NCBI RefSeq assembly: GCF_036898095.1
Contig: NC_090746.1
Coordinates: forward strand, 52,323,859 to 52,387,858
DNA: 64,000 nucleotides
From: Palaemon carinicauda
Lineage: Eukaryota; Arthropoda; Malacostraca; Decapoda; Palaemonidae
Direction: 5' to 3'
Shown: positions 1-11,419 of the stretch, one piece after another
Position numbering within the stretch: position 1 is the first letter of the stretch
How the letters are laid out: each line of letters begins with the position of its first letter
Program-made: the position numbers and the translations under genes
The notes under the pieces: model-generated
What the model was told of the DNA's origin: nothing
Databases searched by the model: none
What the model saw: the letters and a program-made list of their open reading frames with translations, nothing else

Positions 1-703
1 AATCATTCCCTTAGGTTCTAAAATGTTGCAGTTGTGGATGCTTAGTCGTTTTCGTAGAAACCAGCAGACTACAACATATCAGGAGAGATGAAAGACGAAC
101 AATAATTGAATTATTAAAATTCAGCAAGAATGGGGAAAGACTGAACGCACGTGATTGTATCTCCCCAAAATACTGGTAAAGAGATACATTTTAGAAAATT
201 AAATGATTGAACTGACGATTTCTCATATTGGAGGGACATCCAGGAAAAAGTAAAGCGTAACAGATGTGATTGTAGGTGATGCCTCGATCGGAATATAATT
301 TACGCAGCTTCATGATTGGAATTTTAAGGACTCTTGTGCCAGGGATGGGTAGAAAATTTTATGATTTTTAGTTTTGTATAGGATATTATAACAATATTCT
401 TTGTCGTATTCTATTGAAAGATGAAAGGGTTACCAGTGCTTCAGAAATAGCATGGATAAACGAATTTCAAGAGGTTGATTTTCCTGTTCATGTAGCCTAC
501 TCGAAATATGCGTGTAGATTTCAAGGGTAAACGCAAGACATATCTGTAGGTCTTGGGCAAACGTATCTTTTGAAATACATTCTTGAAATATAATCTCTAG
601 ATAACTACATATAGCATTAACTTTTTTGTTTTATTTATGAAAACACACCTTATTACACATACACACACAGGTTCATTTGCCCTATGATTCGATTAGACCT
701 TAA

Positions 704-708
<5 letters not shown>

Positions 709-775
<67 letters not shown>
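709..775. repeat. (AG)n microsatellite
   Basis: Uninterrupted AG dinucleotide tract of about 67 bp, read directly from the sequence. It is one of several AG/CT tracts of similar length in the window. Confidence 0.97.
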
Positions 776-779
<4 letters not shown>

Positions 780-1159
780 CAAATCAATACAACTAGACGT
801 CACGTTCATAGTTAGTAATTTATGGATTCCATGTTCCATTAGTACTTGAAGTTAGTTGTAAGATTTTTTTTTAATACCTATCATCAACAAGTTCTCTTTA
901 TGCCTCTTCCTTGTGGAAATGGAATGCGACGTGACCTTTTTAGGTCAGCACAATTATTCTTTAGTCGGAGCTTGACAATTATGGAACATGCTTGGTGTCA
1001 GCTGGTACTTGTGAGTGTCACCATTGTGGGGATAATGACGTCTATTTGAAGAGGGGTAACATTATGGGGTTATAAGGATATATTCATCATTAGTTCATTC
1101 AGTTTATGAATGCGTAATGAATTCAATGTTTGGAATAATAAAAACTTTGACGGGGTCAA

Positions 1160-1185
1160 TTTTTTTTTTTTTTTTTTTTTTTTTT
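1160..1185. repeat. T homopolymer
   Basis: Uninterrupted run of 26 T. It could be the reverse-strand poly(A) tail of an old retrotransposed sequence, but the flanking DNA gives no recognisable element. Confidence 0.9.
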
Positions 1186-1432
1186 GTAACAATGCGTCAT
1201 TTTACCCTCTTTATGTATACCGTATATACATACACTGAAGAAATACGTATTCGTATGTAGAAATGCACGCTATGCGTGAGTTTAAGCTGTTTACTGGGGA
1301 GGCTACTGCTGTGGTAGGGCACCACAGTGGGGGGTTGGGCTTGCCCGGCTGACGTTCTGGTGAGCATCTATTCTGATGGAACTGGAACTGAAACCAGACA
1401 CCTTTACCTTTACCTTTTACACACATTCACGC

Positions 1433-1467
<35 letters not shown>

Positions 1468-1470
1468 CAT

Positions 1471-1546
<76 letters not shown>
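1433..1546. repeat. Compound (AT)n/(AC)n microsatellite
   Basis: AT dinucleotide tract of about 114 bp with an internal ACAC segment near 1468-1483. It is followed by a short TGTG stretch. ORFs over it are repeat translations only. Confidence 0.96.
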
Positions 1547-1557
<11 letters not shown>

Positions 1558-1922
1558 ATGCAGGTATCTATGTATGTATTCAAGCCCTATGCATTTGCGT
1601 AATGAAAACTCATAGAACCCCTATCATCTAATTTTACGAGCCAGAGTCTATTTGTCAGCTTTTATTATTAATAGGAAAATTACAGCAGAATTGTAGTTGG
1701 TAAGAAAGCTGATTGATTGCTCGTTCGTGTCAGTCAATATGTAATACATCACCTTTTTTTTCTCTCTTTTATTATTCCCTCTAATGGTTTTGGCCGATAG
1801 TCATTAGCGGACCTGAGTGCAGTATTATATTACAAAGCTTTTCAAAAAAATCTAAATGATCTTTTATTAATTTATTATTTGACTATATATCTTTGGCAGT
1901 GTTAATATCATTTTGTGATTTT

Positions 1923-1926
<4 letters not shown>

Positions 1927-2002
<76 letters not shown>
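1927..2002. repeat. (TC)n microsatellite
   Basis: Uninterrupted TC tract of about 76 bp. The serine/leucine and arginine/glutamate ORFs on the two strands here are artefacts of the repeat. Confidence 0.97.
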
Positions 2003-2007
<5 letters not shown>

Positions 2008-2540
2008 ATAGTCCAGTGCTTTCCTCCTCGCACTGTTTGCACCAAATCAATAATGCACACTGCCAATAGTATGATAACTTTGACAAACTTGCTAATATCA
2101 GTTTGCCTCCCATTTTATTGGGATTAGAATTCATATATTTTGAGTTATTCCTTCATGCCTAGGTATTAATCATTAACGGATTATTTGTGTCCGTATCTAA
2201 GGCAAACCGAGAGACTTTTGACTTAATAGGAAACATAACAAGCAATAAGGAATAGAAATCATTTTCGACGCTAATAAGTACAGCCTCTACGTGTTTTCCA
2301 GAATGCTCTATTCTGACCTGTCATTCATAGATGCTTAAATTGTCAATGAATATAGACATGTAACATAATATAATCCTGGAAATTTTCATTTATTAGTGGT
2401 ATTTGATTTTTCATTATTAATCATATTTATTTGAGCAACTGCAGTTTTCATACCAGCACTGCATGACCTATTCGTATAGTGATAAGCTATTCAAGAAAAA
2501 TACAATGATACATAATTTAATTTGGTGATTTGAAATATGT

Positions 2541-2674
2541 AAAGATTTTGGTTTCGCCAAAGATATAATTTAGATGGGTATAATCCGTCGTCTTTCAAGA
2601 AATGTTATATATAAAGATTTTGGTTTCACCAAAAGTATAATCCTGATAGGTTAATCCGTCGTCTTTCAAAGTAT
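2541..2674. repeat. Two-copy tandem duplication, ~70-bp unit
   Basis: The segment beginning AAAGATTTTGGTTTC at 2541 recurs at 2613. The copies share the internal block ATAATCCGTCGTCTTTCAA-like sequence near 2580 and 2650, with scattered substitutions. It appears to be an old local tandem duplication with no coding potential. Confidence 0.8.
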
Positions 2675-2761
2675 ATTCTTAGAATATCCTTTACTAATTT
2701 TTCAACCTCTTCTATGCTAAACTCTTCTGCCCTTTTCAGTTTCCCGTTACAGAAAATAATG

Positions 2762-2872
<111 letters not shown>

Positions 2873-3629
2873 CGAACAATTTCTCTCATTATCTAAACCT
2901 ATCAATTTTGCTCAAATGATTATTAAAGAATTGTCAGAAAGAATATATTGTTGCTTTTAACCATTCCTCACCCACTCATCCACCCACCCACCAACCCACC
3001 TTGCCCTCCAACCAACCACATTCTTTATTTTATCTAGTTTGTTGTATGCTAACCTTGGTTCCAACGTTGATTTTTTTAAAAATGTGTTTTTAGTGATAAG
3101 TTGACTTGTTTAGCAGATATGTTGGATTGTAAATCCAGTGCAAAAGGAGCTCAAAGTGGAAATTTTATCATTTTCATGTGATTACTCCAGAAAAAACTTA
3201 TGCGTATTTATACCGTTTTTAAGGGGATGTGCTTAGACTTTTGCTAGAAAAAAAGTACTTTATTAAACCCAAGAGATCATTGTCTTAACAAGGTTATAAT
3301 TTCTGTCAGTACGACAGGAGTTATGTTTATACCATTTGCAGTATGATTTGGTCGGTCAGGGTTTTTTGCTATACTGTATATTCTATTTATTGGAACTCTG
3401 TAGCATACGTATCTATATTTTAGTACAGTTGATTTAGATTTCAGTATATCAAAGTAATCGTCTGATATGAGTAAATTTTGATAAACCTCTTTGAGCACAC
3501 CAGAGAATATGTTTAAAAATCATATTCAGTACAAATTGAAAATTCCACGTACGGATGTAAAGTTCAAAATACGGTTATTAATCACGTGAATGTTTCTCAG
3601 CACAAAACTATATAAATTGATAAAGTATG

Positions 3630-3677
<48 letters not shown>

Positions 3678-3687
3678 ATACTAATAC

Positions 3688-3750
<63 letters not shown>
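3630..3750. repeat. (CTA)n followed by (CT)n microsatellite
   Basis: A CTA trinucleotide tract (about 3630-3672), a short degenerate CTAATA bridge, then a pure CT tract (3690-3750). The CT tract directly abuts the first recognisable bases of the LINE at 3751. A similar CT tract lies at that LINE's other end. Confidence 0.95.
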
Positions 3751-3754
<4 letters not shown>

Positions 3755-4508
3755 GGATGCAGAGGAAATCATTGATATAACTTATGATGCCATCCAACAA
3801 CATACTTATGAAGAAATAAATTATCAGATGGAAACAAATAATAGACCCAAGAGACTCTACCCGGACCTACATACGTTTAGGGAAGAGCAAGAACAAGAAA
3901 AAAAAAAGATATAGTCTGCAATTTGCTGAAAAGAGGGAATTGCAGATTTGGCGAAAGATGCTACTACAAGCATCCAAAGATATGCCATAATTAGGAAATA
4001 TATGGTAAATGTGCGTATTTAGACGGACATGGAGACGAATGCAGAGATCTCCATCCAGAAATATGCAAAAACCTAAAAGAAGGAAAAGGATGCAGTTTCA
4101 ACAAAAAATGTCGATATATGCATCCTGCAACCATGAATGAAAGTAAGAACACTCGGCAAACTAAAAAGAAAAATGAAAGCAAAAATGAAACAAAAAAAGA
4201 AAAAAAAGCAGGCCGCGTATATACCGCGCTATGCACCAAAAGCCCAAAGATATGAGGCCTTTCAACCCAAATATGCACATTTAGAGCCCAACTACAAAGA
4301 ATGCATCTATAATGCCAGGGGTTGGTGCAGATATGGGGATAATTGCAGGTATACACACAAAAATAAATATAAAGGCAAAAGAGCAAATATAATAGAAAAG
4401 TTGGATTTTTTAATGGCAGAATTCCTGGAAATGAAGAAAAGAACATCATATCATATCAGAACAGGAAGGAAGCATGGGAGAATCCATATTATTACCAATA
4501 TTAAATAA
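3751..4508 (+). pseudogene. LINE ORF1 with CCCH zinc fingers, frameshifted
   Basis: This would be the RNA-binding ORF1 protein of the LINE. At least three C-x7/8-C-x5-C-x3-H fingers can be read: CNLLKRGNCRFGERCYYKH near 3917-3975, CKNLKEGKGCSFNKKCRYMH near 4064-4123, and CIYNARGWCRYGDNCRYTH near 4302-4358. A degenerate fourth lies between the first two. Reading frame changes at the A-runs near 3898 and 4186-4206, and an in-frame TAG near 3990 interrupts it. The last segment ends with TAA at 4506-4508, overlapping the ATG of the endonuclease ORF. CCCH fingers are an inference from spacing; CCHC knuckles are the more usual ORF1 motif. Confidence 0.7.
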
Positions 4509-5344
4509 TGGGGATGAAACAAACCTTAATAGTGATGAATACACAGGGTTTAGTCACGAGTAACTTTAAAAGGAAAATAGAGTTCTTAGAAGAATTAACC
4601 CAAATTGAAAAAATAGATATATTGAATATAAATGAAACATGGTATTCCCAAGAAACTGGCAGTGATGACCAGATAAAGGGTTTCCAAACTTATAGATCAG
4701 ACAGAACAAATAAGAATCAAGGGGGCACCGCAATATATGGAAGAGACATAAATCAAGGAAAAGGCTGTGAAAAATACAGCAACACAGAATGTGAATTGAT
4801 TGCGGTAGAATTTGAATTTGAAAAACTAGTGAATATTGTAGTTTACAGACCCCCAAATACTAAGGAGTTTGACATAATAATAGAAAAAATAGATGATATA
4901 TGTAGAAACCATAAAGACTGGATCATACTCCTATCCGGAGATTTTAACTTTCCTTTCGTGGATTGGAAAGAACGGATAGAAGAAAGTGGTTGTATGTATA
5001 CATATAAAAAAGAGAGTATTAGTAGCGCAGAAGATAAGAGGCAATTTGAAAAGCTTCAAGATATGCTATTAGAACATAATATGCAACAAATAAACCACAT
5101 TCCAAGAAGAAAGGAAAATGTCCTAGATCTAGTATTTGTGAATGAGGTGAATTATGTTAAAGAAATAATAGTGTATAACACGGGAATTTCAGACCACAAC
5201 GTCATAGAATTAATAGTCCATTCCCAAGCAAGTGATCGCAGAATTAATCAAATCACAAAACGTTGGGAAGGATATGGAAAATATAATTTTTATAGTAAGA
5301 ATATAAACTGGTCAGAAATAAATGAAGAACTGAATAAAGAATGA
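4508..5344 (+). CDS. LINE ORF2 N-terminus: APE-type endonuclease
   Basis: This 278-residue open segment contains the landmarks of apurinic-like LINE endonucleases in order: an N-terminal N (MNTQG), the catalytic E in NINETWY, GGTAIYGRD, YRPPN, the D/N pair in GDFNFP, and the terminal SDHNVI. The enzyme would nick target DNA to prime reverse transcription. The ATG overlaps the ORF1 stop (TAATG), an arrangement used for termination-reinitiation in some LINEs. The frame ends at a TGA near 5342, after which the polypeptide continues in another frame, so ORF2 as a whole is broken. Confidence 0.85.
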   Translation: MGMKQTLIVMNTQGLVTSNFKRKIEFLEELTQIEKIDILNINETWYSQETGSDDQIKGFQTYRSDRTNKNQGGTAIYGRDINQGKGCEKYSNTECELIAVEFEFEKLVNIVVYRPPNTKEFDIIIEKIDDICRNHKDWIILLSGDFNFPFVDWKERIEESGCMYTYKKESISSAEDKRQFEKLQDMLLEHNMQQINHIPRRKENVLDLVFVNEVNYVKEIIVYNTGISDHNVIELIVHSQASDRRINQITKRWEGYGKYNFYSKNINWSEINEELNKE

Positions 5345-7359
5345 AAAATGTATTTATAATTGATAATATACAGGTAAATACAGACATACTGTACAAAATA
5401 CTGGAGAAAATTGTTAAAAAATATGTACCGAAAAAAAAAACAATAAACAGAAGACATGCATACCAAGAGACAGAAGGATCTTCTTTCAGAAAATTAGAAA
5501 GTGGAAGAAAAATCTTGCAAAATTAAAAAAGGGACTTAGAAGAAAGGACACTTCAAAATATATAAAAAAAAAAAAACCAAAGTACTTTACTCCTATGCAA
5601 AAAAGATGAATAAAGGGAGATTAGAAATAGGCCCTCCAAGAATTGAAGGACGGCTAACGAATGAAAAAAAGGAAATATGCAACATATTAGCAGAAAAATA
5701 TGAATGAGTTCACGCCAAGAATTGCAAATGAGAATAATGAAACAGAAATGAGAGAAGAAAATTTTGAATATCTAACGGATATAGATATTAATGAAGCAGA
5801 TATTATCAAGGCTATAAACAAAATAAAAAAAGGATCGGCAGCCGGACCAGATGGATTCCAGCGATTTTGTTAAAAAAAACTGCAAACACTATCGCGAAGC
5901 CGCTTGCAATACTGCTAAGACAAAGTGTAGATATGAGCGAGATATATGTTAAACATAAATTAGCTTATATAACCCCTATCTTCAAAAGTGGATCAAGACT
6001 AGAGGCAAGCAATTATAGACCTGTTAGTCTAACATCACATATGAAAGTGTATGAGAGGGTAATAAAAAAAGAAAATAATGAATCATATGGTTAAAAATAA
6101 TTTGTTTAATATAGGTCAACACGGTTTTGTGCCCGGAAAAAGTACACAAACCCAACTGATAGCACACTATGAAAACATATACAAAAATATGATAAATGAA
6201 AAAGACACAGATGTGATCTATCTAGATTTTGCAAAAGTCTTTGGCAAGGTAGACCATAATATATTAGAGAAAAAAATGAGAAAGCATAATGTGGGAAAGA
6301 TAGGAAAATGGGTAAGAGAATTCCTGCAAAACAGAAAACAGATAGTGGTTGCAAATGACGAGAAATCAGAGGAAGCTCAGGTAATATCTGGCGTGCCACA
6401 AGGTACGGTATTAGCTGCACTGCTGTTTGTTACTATGATCTCAGACATAGACTGTGATGTTGAAAACTCTGTAGTGAGAAGTTTCGCCGATGACACAAGA
6501 ATAAGTAGAGAAATTACTTGTGATGAAGATAGGAACTCCCTACAAAGAGATCTAAACAAAATATATGAATGGGCAGAGATAAATAGGATGGTATTTAACT
6601 CCGATAAATTCGAATCAATAAATTATGGAAACAGAAGGAATGGGATATGCATACAAGGGACCTAATAACGAGACAATCACAAACAAGGAAGCAATTGGTG
6701 TAATGTTAAATAGGAATATGTTATGCAACGACCAAATAGCAACACTGTTGGCTAAATGTAAAGCAAAAATGGGAATGTTATTCGACACTTTAAAACAAGA
6801 AAAGCTGGACACATGATTATGCTTTACAAAACTTATGTATGTAGTACACTCGAGTACTGCAATGTGATATGGTACCCACACTACCAAAAGGATATTGCAC
6901 AAATAGAGTGTACAAAGGTCCTATACTGCTAGAATAGAAGAAGTTAAGGACCTTGACTACTGGGAAAGACTACAATTTTTAAAACTATACAGTCTAGAAA
7001 GGAGAAGAGAACGCTACATGATAATACAAGCAGGGAAGCAAATAGAAGGAATTACTGAAAACATCATGGAGCTAAAAATATCAGAAAGAGCAAGCCGAGG
7101 TATATTAATAGTGCCAAAAAATATACCAGGAAAACTAAGAAAGGCGCACAGGACATTAATCCACTACGCACCATCATCGATAATGCAGCGACTATTTAAT
7201 GTGCTGCAAGCTCATCCAAGAGTGAGCGTAGATGTGTTTAAGAATAAGCTCGATAGATACCTAAGATGCATCCCAGACCATCCAAGACTGGAAGATGCAA
7301 AATACACCGGAAGATGCATTAGCAATTCTCTGGTGGATATACGAGGTGCCTCACACTGA
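5341..7359 (+). pseudogene. LINE ORF2 reverse transcriptase and C-terminus, broken
   Basis: Fragments in several frames together cover a LINE RT. They include KKGSAAGPDG (near 5830), ITPIFKSG and NYRPVSL (near 5970-6030), GFVPGKST, the palm motif YLDFAKVF (near 6220), GVPQGT, and the catalytic SFADDT (near 6480). C-terminal ORF2 sequence continues to 7359, ending RCISNSLVDIRG. Frame breaks or stops occur near 5341, 5525, 5866, 6090, 6665 and 6810-7020. It has no coding capacity as a whole. RNase H was not identified. Confidence 0.8.
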
Positions 7360-7402
7360 GGGACCTGGGGGAACCTAAACATAAAATAAGGCAATAAGGT
7401 AA

Positions 7403-7404
<2 letters not shown>

Positions 7405-7464
<60 letters not shown>
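7405..7464. repeat. (CT)n microsatellite at LINE 3' end
   Basis: Uninterrupted CT tract of about 60 bp in the same orientation as the CT tract at 3690-3750. The LINE lies exactly between the two tracts. Confidence 0.96.
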
Positions 7465-7468
<4 letters not shown>

Positions 7469-7700
7469 GTGTGAACTATAATTTTTTTTCTTATTAACTC
7501 ATGAAATGCTAAAAAAAAAATTGACGTTATTGACCCGAATAGTGAGAACGCTGGACAATCCCCAAACAAACAATCAGTCAATCGGTAGGCTTTTTTGTAT
7601 ATCAAAGTGGTTGGGTGGATCTTCTATCTTCTACTGTAGTTAGGTGCCAGTCACTCCCTCCCCAGCGTTTACTTTGTGTGTGTGTTCACACACATACATA

Positions 7701-7705
<5 letters not shown>

Positions 7706-7786
<81 letters not shown>
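7706..7786. repeat. (TA)n then (GT)n microsatellite
   Basis: A TA tract of about 50 bp (7706-7755) is followed directly by a GT tract (7757-7786). Confidence 0.95.
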
Positions 7787-7789
<3 letters not shown>

Positions 7790-10037
7790 CTTGATTATAT
7801 AATAACTGTCGTCATATATAATATTCAAATACCAAAGGTTTTTCTTTGACTGTTAATTTACTATGAAATATTGGGTCGGGGCTACAGATGAAAACATCAT
7901 TCTTTTTAGATAATAATTTCTCACTTTTTTCATAGAACGTTCAATGGATATTTATGAATTTTACACGTGTAATAAACGCGCTATTGTGCCATAATTCTTT
8001 AACTAATTAACCTTTGCTGTTTCATAAGGAAGATATGTAATTTTGTTCACTGACATTTATAGGCGTGTTTTACTGTAAAATGACAGCATATAATTATTAC
8101 AGTGTACCATGCAATTAGCGTGCAAGGTTTATTGTTGAGTAACGCGTTGCAAAGTGGATCGTGAGGGACCTTAGTGACAGGTAAGAGGAATTAGGACACA
8201 ATGTTTACATGCGAGTAGAGGGGTTATTCATGGTAACCAAATGTTTATTTGTGGCAACCGCAACTGTAAATACCATCAAGACTGGAGCGTATGCCAACCA
8301 CGCTTTTGGTTCCTGATACTGACATTTCACTTCAACTCTTTTCATGACCCAAATTCACCGTCCGTGGCCATGTAGGATTGTTAACCTCTCTGTCTCAACT
8401 ATTTCTCCAACCTCAAGTACTTTTAATTGCTAAGTTTTTGTTTTTTAGAGTATCTAAATTTAGAATTTACTGGTGTTGGGAAATGAGAAATTGTGAAGTT
8501 CGTGGATCCAAAGATCAAGGTCTTGACCATAGCTTTTGAAATGTATATGGGGTTCTTCACACTCTGCGTGCATACTCCACATGAGTTAAGCAGAGTGACG
8601 ATTAGACAATACTTGAATGTCAAAGGTCAAATGGATATTCAAATTCGACCTTGACTAAAGAACCTTCTGGAGTAAAGCCTTATCTTGTGGTATGCCCTTG
8701 CCACTAATTAAGATAATTTGCAATGACATCCAATTGGTAGTCAACTACTTACTCATTTTTAATTTATCAGTATCTCATTCAATTAATAATCTAGATGCCA
8801 AGTATACTTAATTCGTATGATCGTTATAGCACGTTTATTAGGAATGATGAGAACATAAATTAGTCTAGAAAATTTAATCCGCCTTGACCGGTTTCTTCAC
8901 TTCAAATATGATGTCAGGGATAATTTTCCTCTATAATAATCAAGAGTAGAAATTCTCCTTAACTATTCTTAAACGAAGAATACTCACACTTGCTTTCTTC
9001 ATATTTGTAAAATTTTATATTTGTTACTGTTATTTCGAAAGTAACTTATGAAGCTATGAGGAATAATCCATGATATAAGGAAATTCAGTTTTTTCTTACA
9101 GTGACTGACTTTTTTTTTTTATATCCACCGCTAACGCGTTGAAGCTCATATATTTGTCATATTGCTCAAAGTGGTGAGACCCAAAGATCATAAAGAATTA
9201 ACAGCCCTAACTTTACCAGAGTCAGTCACGTCATTATAGATTCGTCGAAGTACCTTCGTTTTCACTGGAATATCGAACACAGTGTCAGTCCCATATTAGT
9301 TATCGTGTTTCCCCATTGGTTATGTATCTTTACTTATCAGAGATATGATTCACTGCATATGTAAATGAGATATGGATTTGTTTCATCGTGACAACAGAGA
9401 TAGTTGATAATATAAGCCGGTTTGTCTTATATTCTTTGCACGTTTACTGGTGTCCGTTCTTCGTTCTTTTCTTCTAATTTGTGTGCAATTCAAACCAGCA
9501 TTACGTTATTCTTTTATGATATGCAGAAAAAGCTCTACGGTGATACTAATGATGTTGATACTCTGTACAACACATGGCTGCATTTTTGCTAAATTGCATT
9601 GAAAGTATTTAGACCTTTCGTCCATCATTTGGGAACTTGGGCCTCAGATAATAGACGTATGCTATTATAAATCTTGTATACTGTATATTCTTTATGGAAT
9701 TAAATAAAAGTTTATCTTTTAAATCACGTCTGGTGAGGTGATTATTTGTATCGAATTGTTCTCCAACCATGATAGTGAACTTGACCACTGTCCTGGGGTT
9801 TCTCTTTTTCCTAAGAACACAGAATATAAGGAAATCTAGTGTATCATTAATGTTGCCTGCTCCCCAACTTGCCAGTAATCCTATCAGCTCAAACTTTGGG
9901 TTGGAAGTGTAGATTTTCGTATTACAAAGTGACCATCGATTATGGATATTCTGTACCATGTGTATTATCAAGTCAGGCCTAGTGCTATCGGTGAGATGTA
10001 ATACTATTACACGTACCTTAAAGTATTTGCTATAGAG
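7787..10037. other. Intergenic DNA, no gene seen
   Basis: AT-rich sequence without recognisable motifs. The longest minus-strand ORF (9609-10061) has no family signature and runs into a CA/TA microsatellite. I see nothing else that can be supported. Confidence 0.55.

Positions 10038-10103
<66 letters not shown>
10038..10103. repeat. (CA)n then (TA)n microsatellite
   Basis: A CA tract (10038-10061) followed by a TA tract (10062-10103). Confidence 0.95.
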
Positions 10104-10105
<2 letters not shown>

Positions 10106-10621
10106 TTGTTTAATGTAGCGCACATATTTTTGGCGTAAGAATGGTTTAAGATACAAATATAATGCATGGCAGGGTAACTGATCCCCCTGTAAAGTGTCAC
10201 GGCCATTGGGTAGAAAGAATGGCCTCTAAACTGTTGATTAATCTCTTCTAAATACTGTAGGTCAGTGGCGGGAGAAAAGCATAATATAATTCTTGTCACC
10301 GAGGAATTAAAATTTGATGTATGTCGAGGGCATGTGTAAGTCACGAGAGGATATAGAATACAATATTAAATCTTTGAGTAACGTAACGCAGTGCTTTTTG
10401 CTATTAGAATATCATTGTGATAAGTGAAAACGTACAAATATTTTAGTATGATTATTTTATTGGGTACGGTTAATTGGAGCCGAAGAAAATAAGTTAATAT
10501 ATGTGGGTATATACTGTATTGCCCGGGGCAGAGAAATGAATGAAATTGATAGATAATTTTGGGGTAATTAGATATGCAATGGTGGTTTTGATAGTTTTGA
10601 CTGATGCAAAAGTGGAGGTGG

Positions 10622-10623
<2 letters not shown>

Positions 10624-10686
<63 letters not shown>
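10624..10686. repeat. (GA)n microsatellite
   Basis: Uninterrupted GA tract of about 63 bp. The serine/leucine minus-strand ORF over it is a repeat artefact. Confidence 0.97.
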
Positions 10687-10689
<3 letters not shown>

Positions 10690-11089
10690 TAAAATCATGG
10701 GTGGATTTGAATTTGACTACGAAAGGAAAGAGCATCTTTATTTTCACTATTCCTGATTCAAGACTTGTAGTAATATGTAGTCATACTAACAAAAAAGTGT
10801 TTGGAGATAGAGACGTTGGGCGGTCATTTCCGTGCTAGGGTTTAAATCTCACTTTGGAATGAAAGGGCATCATTGTTTATAACTCTGGGTTCAATGCGTG
10901 TTGGGATTAGTGTGTCCAAAAAGTTCACAGAAATATGGGAGTTGAGAGGTGATTGAGGCTATTGATAATATTCATATGTTTGGCTGGTATAATGTATGTA
11001 TGTGTGTATACAGTAGTATGTACGTATTTGTTTTACATGTACAATCTTTGTCTTGAATTTAAATGGTAATAACAAAGAGATGTATTTTT

Positions 11090-11200
11090 TACTATTATTG
11101 GCCAAACTGCTTCCGCAGTAGATAAGTCTGGATGCTGCACACCCAAGGGCTCCAAAAGGGAAAACCGACCAGTACGGAAAAAGAAATGCAAATATAGCAT
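11090..11200 (-). mobile_element. LINE 3'-end fragment (copy 2 of 3), diverged
   Basis: Read on the minus strand, this matches the 3' UTR seen at 48780-48926. It has the block around TTGGAGCCCTTGGG, then GCAGCATCC, then a GTAGCTTGG-like segment and a short TAATAAT-type tail at 11090-11100. It is more diverged than the other two copies. I infer a 5'-truncated LINE insertion from this similarity and the position of the tail. Confidence 0.6.
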
Positions 11201-11419
11201 AAATTACATAAAAATATACAAGATTAAACCCTTGAATTTAGTTGTAAGAAAAGGAATTGAACTTCATCAGCAAGAAACTAAATTAAGTCATTCATTAAGC
11301 ATTCTTTTTTTATAAATCTATAAGATGACATCCACAATTGTACATGAACTTCACCATGTGGAAATTAAAAAAAAAAATAGATCACATAGCCATTAATAAA
11401 GAGGGAGGACCCTTGAGAA

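Larger units (their letters stand above)
3751..7404 (+). mobile_element. Degraded near full-length LINE (non-LTR retrotransposon)
   Basis: In order it carries an ORF1 with CCCH zinc fingers, an APE-type endonuclease, a reverse transcriptase with a FADD active site, and a C-terminal region. This is the two-ORF layout of Jockey/CR1-type LINEs; the exact clade is not determined. Several indels, mostly in A-runs, and stops break ORF1 and the RT, so it is not autonomous. No poly(A) tail is seen; the 3' end reads AATAAGGTAAGG straight into (CT)n. Both ends meet (CT)n tracts in the same orientation, which suggests insertion inside a microsatellite. Confidence 0.85.

Noticed and set aside
5341..5526. 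61-codon ORF after the endonuclease as a separate gene
   Set aside because: It continues the LINE ORF2 polypeptide in a shifted frame (VKKYVPKK), so it is part of the broken ORF2.
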